From Datisca glomerata (lineage: Eukaryota > Streptophyta > Magnoliopsida > Cucurbitales > Datiscaceae), in contig QANY01003987.1 of NCBI GenBank assembly GCA_003255025.1, positions 685,546 through 749,545 on the forward strand: a stretch of DNA of 64,000 nucleotides. The letters run 5' to 3'. Below are positions 46,793 through 57,900 of the stretch, in pieces (positions within the stretch are counted from its first letter, which is position 1; each line of letters starts with the position of its first letter). Under the pieces are notes generated by a model. The model was not told where the DNA came from. It made no database searches and was given only the letters and a program-made list of their open reading frames with translations. Both the position numbers and the translations under genes were made by a program.

Positions 46793-47757
46793 GTGTTTGT
46801 GTGGACAAATGCAAGCTTTCTTGAGCATGACTATATGAAAAACTACAAATCTCATAGCAAAGTAGTTCTCGAGGAATTAGCGACTGATGAGAATAGACCA
46901 CCTTCAATTTCTACTGATAAACGACAAACCAGAGAAATCATAGTTCCTGCAAAGGAAACCCTGGTGCAACATCGTAGTGGAAGGGTTGTGAGATAACCAG
47001 TTCGCTACGAACTAGAGGCACATGTCCTAATGTCAGACATTAATAAGGACGATTCATTATCTTATGAAGAAGCAACGGATGATCCTAAAAATGAGAAATG
47101 ACAAGATGCCATGAACCAGGAAATTGAATCTATGTATTCCAATTCTATCTGGGAACTTATAGATCCACCTGAAGATGTCAAGCTCATTGGATGTAAATGG
47201 ATCTTCAAGAAGAAAAGAGGTGTAGATGGGAAAGTAGAGACTATCAAGGCACGGTTAGTATCCAAGGGCTATACACAAAGTGATGGAATCGATTATGAAA
47301 AGACATTCTCTCCTATGGCCATGGTAAATGGTAAATGGATGTCAAGATAATTTTTCTGAATGACTCTGTTGAAGAAAGCATCTATATGATGCAACCAGAA
47401 TGCTTCGAACAAAATGGACAAGATCAAAAAGTAGGCAAGTTGCTTAAATTTATTTATGGATTAAAGCAAACATCTAGATCTTGGAATCGTACTTGTGATG
47501 AGATTATAAAGTCTTATGGCTTCGAGCAAAATGTTGACGAAACCTGTGTTTATAAATACACCAAAGATAAGATAGCGGTTTTCTTAGTTCTTTATGTTGA
47601 TGATATTCTATTCATTGGGAATATTGTAGAAACTTTGTCAAAAGTAAAGAAGTGGTTAGTTGAGAAATTTCAAATGAAAGATTTGGTAGAAGTGAGCTAT
47701 GTTCTAGGCATCCAAATCCTAAGGGATAGAAAGAACAAGTTCTTGGCACCTTCTTAA
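46793..47757 (+). pseudogene. Copia reverse transcriptase remnant
   Basis: 47111-47330 holds [20 protein letters not shown] and [20 protein letters not shown] then [11 protein letters not shown]; about 30 codons are then deleted, and 47335-47757 resumes with [31 protein letters not shown] and FLVLYVDDILFIGNIVETL (catalytic YVDD intact) to VEVSYVLGIQILRDR. A stop at 47755 and the deletion inactivate it. The stretch 46793-46996 is the linker between integrase and RT. Confidence 0.9.
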
Positions 47758-47938
47758 ACATCTTATATTGATAAGGTGCTGAAGAGATTCTCTATGGAGA
47801 ATTCTAAGAAAGGTCAACAACCGACCAGATATTCATTATGTAGTGAGAATTATCATTCGTTATCAATTGAATCCAGGTTTGGAACACTGAATTACGGTAA
47901 AGCACATTCTCAAGTATCTTAGGAGAACGAGAAACTAT

Positions 47939-48453
47939 ATGCTTGTTTATTTAGGTGGAGACCTAAACCCCATTGGATATACTGATTTTGATGTTCAATC
48001 AGACAGAGACAGTCAAAAGTCGACATCTGGATCAGTATTCACTCTGGGTGGAGAAGTTGTAGTTTGGAGAAGTATTAAACAATCCAGCTTTGTAGATTTC
48101 ACTATGGAAGCCAAATATATAGCGGCTTGTGAGCTATGAAAGAGGCGATATGACTCAGAAAGTTTTATTCTGATCTGAAAGTAGTTCTAGATATGGACAA
48201 GCCACTAATCCTATACTATGATAACAGTGGGGCGGTAGCAAATTCCAAGGAACCGAAAAGTCACAAGAGGGGAAATATTATAGAGAGGAAATATCATATT
48301 GTAAGAGATATCGTGCATCGAAGGGATGCGATTGTTATGAAGATAACATCGGAATATAACCTGGCTGATCCTTTTGCAAAGACATTTCATGTGAAGTCAT
48401 TTGAGGGTCACGTGTGTAACATGAGATTAAGAAAGATGCCACATTTACTTTAG
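47939..48453 (+). pseudogene. Copia RNase H remnant
   Basis: GYTDFDVQSDRDSQKSTSGS and VFTLGGEVVVWRSIKQSS, then FTMEAKYIAACEL before a stop at 48137, a frame change, and LILYYDNSGAVANSKEPKSH (catalytic Asp), IERKYHIVRDIV and NLADPFAKTFHVKSFEGHV to the end. Colinear with the minus-strand pol at 63120-64000. Confidence 0.88.
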
Positions 48454-48467
48454 GGCAAGTGGGAGAT
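48452..48467 (+). other. Polypurine tract of the Copia element
   Basis: AGGGCAAGTGGGAGAT directly before the 3' LTR. It overlaps the last codon of pol, as usual in this group. Confidence 0.75.
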
Positions 48468-50630
48468 TATTGAGAGTTATGCCATCAAAACATGTGTGTT
48501 GACATTTTGATATGAAATTTAAAAAGGATTACATTTTTCTTACAATTGTTCTTTTAAATTATTGTTGAATAATTTATATAAATATCTAAAAAAATTCATA
48601 TTCATTAATGAGACTATGCTATTGTATTAGTACGGGAGAATTAAGATCATAGATAATGAATAAAATTGTCAGCAACATATTAAAGTATGGAATCTTTAAT
48701 GAATGGTTTCTAGTACGGTTAACTAAGCATTAATAATGCATGTGATCTAGACCCGAATCATTGATGTGGATAGACATCTTAGTAAAAGTACTTTATATAA
48801 TAAAATTATATATGATAGGACTGATGTGGATTAATATCTTTATTAACATGCCCGTCTATCATAAAGATTTAATACACATCAATTCGATTATCATATGTAG
48901 ATCAGTCTAAATCCTGAGTAGTCATGAACTCCTATGCATGTCTACTGGATCTTTTGATTCACTCATTAAGGTCTGTCTATTAATCAGGTTAGTGATTTTT
49001 GTTTTGGAGATTCAATAATGTGGATGGCTGTGGACATGCTCTTACATGATTTAGAATCTAAACTTTCCTAACAGATCATATATTAGTTTCTTTAAGTGTT
49101 AATTCTGGAACTGAATGGTTATTGAGCTCAAATTTATAACAAGATTATAAATTAGCCATTCACTTGATACTTCATGATCAAGAGGTAATTAGAAGGGCAA
49201 TATAGTAATTTTGATCAATTCTAATTTACGAACCAATAATTGGATGATAGAACTACATGAAATGATTATGTCACTGAATTACATGAGAATACTCTATAAA
49301 TACATTTTATAATCTCTAAGAGTGCAATCTCATATTTATAGTGAAGTAATAATAGAATTAATAAATAAGATTATTTAATTAAAAAATTAACTAATAATCT
49401 TGTTTATTAGAGCTCAAGATTATAGGTCAATGGTCTCCAAGTCACCTCTATACTACGCTGTCTCGGGTGTGAATATTTCAGGACATGAGAAAAGGACTGA
49501 CATGCAAAATGAATTTTATTCTAGGGCAAGTACATAATTATGAGATAATTATGTGTGATTAATTAATTAAGAATTATTTTAAATATAACTTTCTAGAATT
49601 ATATATATAAATAATTATCGATTTTTTAATTATCGATAAGTAAGACAGAATATCTAATTTGTGAAATTAAATAATTAAATTATTATTAGATAATAATTTA
49701 AATTCAATTAAATCTATTATTTATGAAATAATAGATAAGTTAGTTGATGGCTAGAGATAATCAGATATGTTAAGTTTGAGTGAATTGATATCTAGATAAT
49801 TATCTGATTAAAATAAATATTTGATTCACAGTAATTGCCGCATGTCAATAACTGATAGGGTATCAGAAATTGACATGGATTATTGTGATGCCCCGTGCCA
49901 CTACAGTTGTGCACAATTTCAGTCAGTCTCACTGCAATTGGTAATTTTATAATTAACTATTATTTCAGTTTATCCATAAAAATATGATACGCCATCATCT
50001 AGAATATATACAGATATTATTCTAATGGCCTTGGTGGTTGAAAGAAGAGGAGAGAATCAGCTGATCAGATCATCAGTTCGTCAATTAAGAGTTGAATTGA
50101 GAACACGATTGCTGTTAGAGAGATTTTCTTATGTGATTAAACGTTAATCAAATCTCTAAAAGAATAATCATCACGTTCTTTTAGATAATCGTCTCATTAA
50201 AATTCATTCTCAGTAAATCTCTAGATCTCATGTGTTGAGAACATCTAGAGACAGAAAAAGTGCTTGTAATATTTTACGTGCTCATACACGTCTAGTGCGT
50301 TGTAGATTGACTTGGAAGATCTTAATGTTGATCTCGGAGTCTACTGATCGTTGGAACAATTTCATAGGAACGGAGGATCGATTGGCTTTTGCAAGAATAC
50401 TTAATATAGACTACAAGAGGTATATGACTCTAACATTGTATGTTGTAGATTTAACTTATAAATATATAATCGATTTTGACTGATTGAAAAAGAGTTTTCA
50501 ATAAAAGTTTTTATTTGGTTATCGTAGCATTGCAAGTTTTGTTTTAATAAAAGTTTCAATTTTATTAAAAGTTTAATTTTGTTTAAAGGTCACGCGCCTC
50601 CACGCTTCCGCTGCGACGATGGGCAATACA
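48468..50630 (+). repeat. 3' LTR of the Copia element
   Basis: 2163 bp, colinear with the solo LTR 1509-3731: TATTGAGAG against TGTTGGGGG at the start (the terminal TG has mutated to TA) and CACGCTTCCGCTGCGACG near the end, closing with ATACA before the LINE. Differences are scattered plus a deletion of the GGCACTA repeat region near 49880, so the copies are not recent siblings. Confidence 0.88.
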
Positions 50631-51980
50631 GATTCTGAATCAGATTCACATAGTGAACAAATATCATCAGACAACACACCTCTCTTAGCCAAATTACTTT
50701 TGCAAGTCAAATAATCATTATTCTTCCAGATGAAATTATCACAAGATGAACTAGAGGAACCAACCGGTTTTCTTTTCCCTAATCAACTTGTATTGAATAA
50801 ATCAACCGCCAACCGATAACCTGATTTAACTGAGTAGAAACCCTTATTGTCAAAATGCCAAATAATCTCATCTTCACGGTTAAACCTACTAATAGGGATA
50901 ACACAAATAGCCTCAGCATCCACATGTAGAAAAGTAGAATTAACGAGATCCTGATTGCAACCCAAACTGCTCGGAAGCGACATATCTCTAACACTAGAAT
51001 AAGGAGGACGCTTAGGAGTAATGGATTTGAAAGTGAAAGGTCTAAGAATTCACAGATCTTCCCAAATATTGATACTCAAAACATTGCCCATAGACTATTG
51101 CAAACCATTCCTAAGGAGATTCCTCCCTTCCAAAATGCTCCTCCAAGCCCAAGAGGGACGTCTCCCTAAGTTGGCATCCATGAACTCAGAATTATGGAAA
51201 TACTTGCTTTTTAACACCTTGAACAACAACAACGAATGATTCTTGAATAAACTCCAACATTGTTTAGCTAATAATGTAAGGTTAAAAGCCTCCAAATCCC
51301 TAAAACCAATACCACCATGACTTTTGGGTTGAAGAAGCTTAAACCAAGCCCCCTAGTGAATATCCTTCTTGAAGGGAGAGCTATTCCACAAAAAATCAAC
51401 CACTTTACTACAAATTTTCCGACAAATCGAAATCAGAATTTTAAAGCAGGTCATAGCATAATTGAGCATAGAAAATGCCACAGCCTTTATGAGAACCTCT
51501 CTACCAAATTGCAAAATAAATTTCTCAGACCAATCAAAGATTTTAGATACAACTTTCTCATTAATACAATTAAAAATATGGCTCTTATTAAGGCCAAACT
51601 CTGATTCAATGCCAAGTATTTGGCAAGATAAATTGTATTACTAAGTCTAAAGAAGATAGCCAGATCATTTTTAGCATTAACAAGATTATTAGCACCGAAT
51701 ATAATGAGGCTTTTATGAATATTGACAAGTTGTATTAGCTTTGTAAGGAATCATCAGCAAAAAACAAGTGGGAAATATCTGGCCCATCCCTATGACATCG
51801 AAAACCAAAAATCCTCTTATCACAAGCTTGAGCAGAGAGAAGCGAGGAAAGGGCTTTAGCACAAATGAGGAAAAGATAGGGAGATAAAAGATCTCCTTGT
51901 CTAATTCTTCTCGTAGGACTAAAAGAATAACTCCGACACCCATTAATCATAATATGAAACGAAACTGATGAAATACACAC
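50631..51980 (-). pseudogene. LINE (L1-type) reverse transcriptase remnant
   Basis: On the minus strand: CISSVSFHIMINGCRSYSF then RRIRQGDLLSPYLFLICAKA and ISHLFFADDSLQS (FADD is the non-LTR form of the catalytic motif), AFNLTLLAKQCWSLF with WAWRSILEGRNLL, and a reverse-transcriptase zinc-binding region with LAKRGVLSDDICSLCESDSE. Multiple stops and shifts. It starts abruptly at 51980 and ends abruptly at 50631 where the Copia LTR begins, so the Copia element inserted into an existing LINE. Confidence 0.88.
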
Positions 51981-51982
51981 TT

Positions 51983-52120
51983 CGATCCTTTTACACTATT
52001 TCTCAGAAAAATCCATTCTTGAACCATTTACACTATTTCTCAGAAAAACACATTCTTGAACCATTTACACTATTTCTCAGAAAAACCCATTCTTGAACCA
52101 TTTACACCATTTCTCACAAT
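51983..52120. repeat. Tandem repeat, unit about 37 bp
   Basis: Three and a half nearly identical copies of TTTACACTATTTCTCAGAAA plus AACACATTCTTGAACCA. A longer phrase around it (ACTGATGAAATACACACTT) recurs diverged near 52125. Confidence 0.85.
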
Positions 52121-53133
52121 TACAAAACTGATGAAAAATACACGCTTTGATCCATTTACAACATTTCTCATAATTACAAAAGTTGAAAACCAAAATACTG
52201 CACTTCTTCTTTTTGACAATGTCGAATCTATAATAATTGATGCTTTATTAAAAAACAAAGAAAAATGGCAACTTTATTAACTATTTGCAAAACACAAATT
52301 TATAAATATGATAAAAAAAACAAAGAATACATAACATAAATGAATATAGATCTAGAGAAAAATGAAAATATAATCAATCAATAAATTAATCAATAAATCA
52401 ATAAATCTAATATTAATAATTTAACTTACACAATAAATTAACACAGCCAACGTAGGCTGCATTAATAACCAAGAAAATTGAAATTCATAGTAAACGTTTT
52501 GCACATAGAAGTATTTCTTATGTGTATTAGCTGAGGGTGAGTGACCATTATAATAAACTTTCCATCTCATATTAATCGTTTCTAAAAAAATATAGCCGGG
52601 ATGCAACACACTGAAAAATTGGGATGTATATCCATTCCATTTATTTAATTAAGCAACCCAAAAAAGAAGTCTTTAAATAATAGAGGAAGAGGTGAATGAG
52701 GAGAAGAGGTACGAAAATGCAAAACCAAATTTTATCTACGACAAAAATTTCACACCTCATCTTCTCTGGGTTGAGTGTAAAAAACTTAAAAATATTGCTT
52801 CTAACATGTAAAAATGCATTGCATATGATAATGAGCAAACTAAAAAAGTGTAGCTTAGGGCAAGGAAAAACTTCCCTAATTGTGATCTTTCTATCTGCTT
52901 TTTTTAATACAATTCTTGTTTATGTTAAAGAAAAGCTAAAAAGTGTAGGGTGCTATCAAGTACCTCCTAATAAAGTGAGATAAGGATCATAACATCTTCT
53001 ATCACTATTTTGTTTTAGTATATTTCTATGATTCAAGACAAAATCTCAATCTTATTATAGACTTCTACTTGAAGAAAATATATTGTATCTCAAAGTCCAT
53101 TTCATATGCTAGTAGAAAATGAGTAGAAAATGT
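52121..53133. other. AT-rich sequence, probably Helitron interior
   Basis: No gene recognised; open stretches on both strands (e.g. 52696-52983 plus) show no known motif. It precedes a Helitron 3' end and may be the body of that element, but I did not find a matching 5' end. Confidence 0.35.
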
Positions 53134-53159
53134 ACGTGCGTTGCACGTAATAAGTCTAG
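53134..53159 (+). mobile_element. Helitron 3' terminus
   Basis: A 6-bp-arm hairpin ACGTGCGTTGCACGT (53134-53148), seven bases, then CTAG at 53156-53159 followed by T. Hairpin plus CTRR plus host T is the diagnostic end of Helitrons. Confidence 0.65.
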
Positions 53160-53741
53160 TTTTTTTGCTAACTCCTAACAACATAAAAAAACTTAAGCAT
53201 ATTCATTTTTTTTATAAAGTAAGGAAAAATATACTAATTTTTAATATTTATGAAATTGAATCTATATTGTACATTAAATAAATAAAGTATCAATCAAACT
53301 CTCTGATTAAATAATTTAAGACCATCTCCAAGTAACGTACATGGCACATCATACATAAAATGAGTTACCTACTGAGTCATTAGAGATGTTAGAAGATAAA
53401 GTTTTAGATATTATGTATATTATAAATTTTGGTGCTAGAACATAATGTACATAAAAGAAAATGTGTTAAATTAAAAATTAGATATTTAAAATTATAATAT
53501 AGCATTGTTTTTAAATGTTATAGAGAATGACTTTATCTTATTAATTTGTGACATTTTTAAGAAATGATTATATCGTTAATAGATTGTTAGAAATATATTA
53601 ATGTATTCTTTAAATTAATATATATAAATCTTCATGTTGCTAATAACATAAATATTATATAATATATATTTTACAAATCAGTAACAAAGAAATAAGAAAA
53701 ATTAAAAATAATTATTCCATGTATATAAAAAAATATTAATA
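53160..53741. other. AT-rich non-coding sequence
   Basis: Very AT-rich, no gene or clear repeat structure seen. Confidence 0.4.
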
Positions 53742-53947
53742 CTAGTCTTTACGGATATTATCCACGTTCCAAATTACACAATTTTATTAAACATATTTAA
53801 CTTATAAACTATTTACAAAATTTATTATGTAAATAAAGCAAATAAGAAATTGGTGAAATATCTAGTTTGTTTGATATTTTAAAGATGCTTACAGGGTAAA
53901 AGGGGAAATCAAAAGTTTCTCCCCTTTAAATCCATTTTAATATAGTA
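53742..53947 (-). mobile_element. Possible short Helitron
   Basis: On the minus strand it would start TACTATATTAAAATGG and pass through AGGGGAGAAACTTTTGATTT, a Helitron-like 5' end, and stop at CTAG (53742-53745) preceded by a small hairpin GGATATTATCC (53753-53763). The first dinucleotide is TA, not TC, and the hairpin is weak, so this is tentative. Confidence 0.35.
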
Positions 53948-54606
53948 CTAGTTGATAATTACGTGCTCCGCACGTGTTAAGCAAGTTAAAATATACGTTC
54001 ATTTTTTGATAAAAAAATATCTTGTTTTTCTGCAATTTAAAATTGATAATAATGAAATAAATACATATTTTTGAAAATGATTGTAATTATAAATTTAAAG
54101 TAAAATAATAGTAATAATGATTACATTAGTTTATTAATAATATTGTTAAAATTTTACTATATAGAATTACTATTTGAATAATATATAAAATGATTACTAT
54201 TTGAATAACTATATTTAGTAGAATTACTATTTGAATAATATATAAAATAATTATTCGTTGATTGGTTAGATTTTATCAAATTAAGATATAATTCATCTTT
54301 TTAAAAATATTGAACATAATTTATTTTAAAAAAATTCATATTCTGATAACATAAAAAATTATTATATAATATTTAATTTTATAACCTCAAAATTCATCTT
54401 TATGGATCTTTATGTTTCTATTGCATTATTTATAAACTATTTATAAACAAGCTATTATTGAATAAAAATAATATTTCATTACATGAATTATATTAAATGA
54501 GAAAATATGTGAAAAGCCTAAAGTGTACTATATTTTAAGAAGGCTTGAAGATAAAAAGGAAAATCAAAAGTTTCTACCCTTTAAATCCCTTTTTAATATA
54601 TTAAGA
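53948..54606 (-). mobile_element. Non-autonomous Helitron
   Basis: A 659-bp element on the minus strand. It starts TCTTAATATATTAAAAAGGG and AGAAACTTTTGATTT at the high end, and ends with hairpin ACGTGCGGAGCACGT, nine bases, CTAG and a following T at the low end. Both termini match the Helitron rules (5' TC, hairpin and CTRR at 3'). No Rep/helicase gene fits in it. Its 5' end directly abuts the CTAG of another Helitron 3' end. Confidence 0.65.
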
Positions 54607-54641
54607 CTAGTAATTTATCATGTGAGTTGCATTTGATTATG
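54607..54641 (-). mobile_element. Helitron 3' terminus adjoining the previous element
   Basis: CTAG at 54607-54610 followed on the plus strand by TAATTTATC and a diverged hairpin ATGTGAGTTGCAT. The body would extend to higher coordinates, toward the palindrome array, but no matching 5' end was found. Confidence 0.45.
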
Positions 54642-54934
54642 TGAGTCGTGTAAAAATTTTCGACATAAGTAACTATTTGAATATTTTAAATATTTCAATT
54701 AAGTGTTCTAAGAAACAAAATCATTTTCATATTTTCTGAGTATGATTTCAATAACGAACATAAACTTTCTTAATATGTGATACTTAATACAACAAATTAA
54801 ATTATTAGTTAGTGATAAATCTAGATTTACTCAAATGATAAGACATAACTCATTCGGAATAATAAAATATATTACAATATATGAATATGAATTTTAATCA
54901 TTGATTCATGAAACGGTTGAATGGGGGTTATTTG

Positions 54935-57900
54935 GACCCTTCAAGTAATTTTTTTGTCAGTCAACACTCATACATCAGGTGACTACTTAAATGGGTTCAA
55001 GGAGTTGTTTATGACTACTTAAACCCTTCAAGTAGTTGTTTATGACTACTTAAACCCTTTAAGTAGTTGTTTATGACTACTTGAAGGGTTCAAGTAGTTA
55101 TTTTTTTTGTCAGTCAATTACCCATACACCAGGACACTACTTGAAGGGTTCAAGTAGTTGTTTATGACTACTTGAAGGGTTCAAGTAGTTATTTTTTGTT
55201 TGACCAGTCAGCAACCCAAACACTAGTGACTACTTGAAGGTATCAAGTAGTTTTTATGATCACTTGAACACTTCAAGTAGTTTATGACTAATTGAGCCTT
55301 TTTTATGTCCAAAAAAATAAGAAAAAATGAATGTTGAGTACTTGAAGAGTTCAAGTAGCCTTTTATGACTACTTGAACCCTTCAAGTAGTTATTTTTTTC
55401 GTCGGTCAACAATCCAGACATTAGGTGACTCCTTGAAGAGTTCAAGTAGTTGTTTATGAGTATTTGAAGGGTTCAAATAGTTTTTTATGACTACTTGAAC
55501 CTTTTTTTATTTAAAAAAATAAGAGAAAAAGAACGTTGAGTACTTGAAGGGTTCAAGTAGCAATTGAATGCAAATTGCATATATTCTATTACCACCTGAA
55601 AGGCTCAAGTAGTTGTTTTTTACTAGTTGCACCCTTCAAGTAGTTATTTTTCTATTAAAATATGTTGTCCAATAAGCTTGTCACTACTTAAAGGGTTCAA
55701 ATAGTAATTTTATACTACTTGAACTCTTCAAGTAGTTTTTTTCTCTTGAGATCTATTGTCTAGTAAGTAAAATCACTACTTAAGGGCTCAAGTATTAATT
55801 TTTTTTACCACTTGAACCCCTCAAGTAGTTTTTTTTCTCTTTAAATTTATTGTCCAGTAAGCTCGTCACTCACTACTTGGAGGTTTAAATAGTAAATTAC
55901 TACTTAAACTCTTCAAGTATTTTTTTCTCTTGAAGTCTATTGTCCAGAAAGTAAATCACTACTTGAGGGTCAAGTATTAATTTTTATTTACTTGAACCCT
56001 TCAAGTAGTGATTTGCTTACTGGACAATAGACTTTGGGAGAAAAAAACTACTTGAAGGGTTCAAGTAGTAAAAACTTACTACTTGAACCTTTAAAGTAGT
56101 AAAAAATGACTACTTGAACCCTTCACGTAGTGATGAGTTCACTGGACAATAAACTTCAGGAGAAAAAAATTAATTGAAGGGTTAAAGTAGTATAAAATTA
56201 ATACGTGCACGATTTCCAGCAATCGAGCTTCCAAAACCTGCTGAATCATATGAAAAAGTCCAAAATTACGACCGAAACAACTTTTGGGCCTCTGAAAGTG
56301 CTTAAAATAGTGTCTTTTGGACCAGAAACTAGAATGCAATAGGTAAAATTCATTACACATCTAGACCTCTGAATAAGCTTCAATTTGATATCTTACATGC
56401 CACATGGTTCTACCCGAATCAAAAGTTATGCCCTCCGAAAGTTGACCTACACTTATCACAATCCATTTGTTCCGGAAATTTTAAAGCTGCACCATCCGCA
56501 TAACTTCTAAAACCCTTCAAGTAGTGACGAGCTTAATGGATAATAGACTTCAAGAGAAAAAACTACTTGAAGGATTCAAGTAGTAAAAAATGACTACTTG
56601 AATTGTTCAACTAGTCAGTTTGATTCATGCAGTATGTTATCCAGTGAGAGCGTGCCTACTTGAACCTTTCAAGTAGTAAAAAAATTACTACTTGAACCCT
56701 TCAAGTAGTAATTTGTTACTACTTAAACTACTCAAGTAGTCACATGCTCTCTAGATAAATCATTGTTGGAAACAAAAACGACTACTTGAAGAATTCAAGT
56801 AGTCTTTTTTTTTCATGGAGTGATTTACTAAAGGAGCGTGTGACTACTTAAAGGGTTCAAGTACTCAAAAAATACTACTTGAACCCTTCAAGTACTCAAA
56901 TTATTTATTGCCGTCACTTTATACAAAGAGCATGTTACTACTTGAAGGGTTCAAGTAGTGTTTTATGACTACTTGAACCCCTCAAGTAGTCATTTTATTT
57001 TATTTTATGCAATGATTTATACAGAAAGTATATGACTACTTGAAGGGTTCAAGTAGTCTAAAAATACTACTTGAACCCTTCAAGTAGTCACTTTTATTTC
57101 CTGTTAGTGAGCAATCTAGACACAGAAATTGGCGCCATCCACATAGTAATCAATCTTAAACCCCCGTCAGTTTATAATTACTTGAAATTCAATCAATAAA
57201 CTTAAATTTATAATTCAAAGAAGTGTATAAAAATTCAGAAATGCAAACAACAAAAAAAGGCATGTCTCCTCCATGAGCTCAAGTGAGCTGAATTTGTATT
57301 ATTGTGACAGCCAATACCAGCTAAATAAATTCCCAAATATTGATTTTCCTTCCACTCTTAAGATTTCTTGGAAACCAAAAAGCGAAAAAAGAAAGAAATA
57401 GTGAAAGAAACTAAATTTAAAACCTTCGGGTGCTTGTAATCTATTAAGAAACAAATGGGTTACTTGAAAGTATGGAGGAAACGAGATGGAAAGCATGGAG
57501 GAAAAGATGAGGAAAAGAAGACGAGGGAGGGTGGGTATTTCCTTATTTTTTTAGACTTAAAAAAAGACTCAAGTAGTCATAAAAAGTTACTTGAATGGTT
57601 CAAGTAGTCATAAAAACTACTTGATACCTTCAAGTAGTCATTAATGTTTGAGTTGCTAACTGATCAAATGAAAAACAACTACTTGAAGCGTTCAAGTAGT
57701 TATTTTTTTTTTTTGTCAGTCAATTACCCAGACACTAGGTGACTACTGGAAGGGTTCAAGTAGTTGTAACAACTACTTAAACCCTTTGAGTAAAGCTTGG
57801 GATCAACAAAAAAAATAAAAGAGTTCCAAGCATATGTATGTAAATACCATCCATCATATTCTACCCGAGCACCAACCCATTCTCGAACTTTCAAATTGCA

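Larger units (their letters stand above)
46187..50630 (+). mobile_element. Copia retrotransposon, 5' truncated
   Basis: From left to right: part of integrase, RT, RNase H, a polypurine tract and a complete 3' LTR (48468-50630). The 5' LTR, gag, protease and the start of integrase are missing and the left edge abuts the middle of the Gypsy LTR. The 3' LTR is the same family as the solo LTR at 1509-3731. The right edge lies inside a LINE remnant that starts at 50631, which fixes the LTR end. Coding parts carry several stops and deletions. Confidence 0.88.

Noticed and set aside
52696..52983. A 95-codon plus-strand frame upstream of a Helitron end
   Set aside because: Lys- and Leu-rich with no recognisable domain and typical of AT-rich DNA; no Rep or helicase motif.
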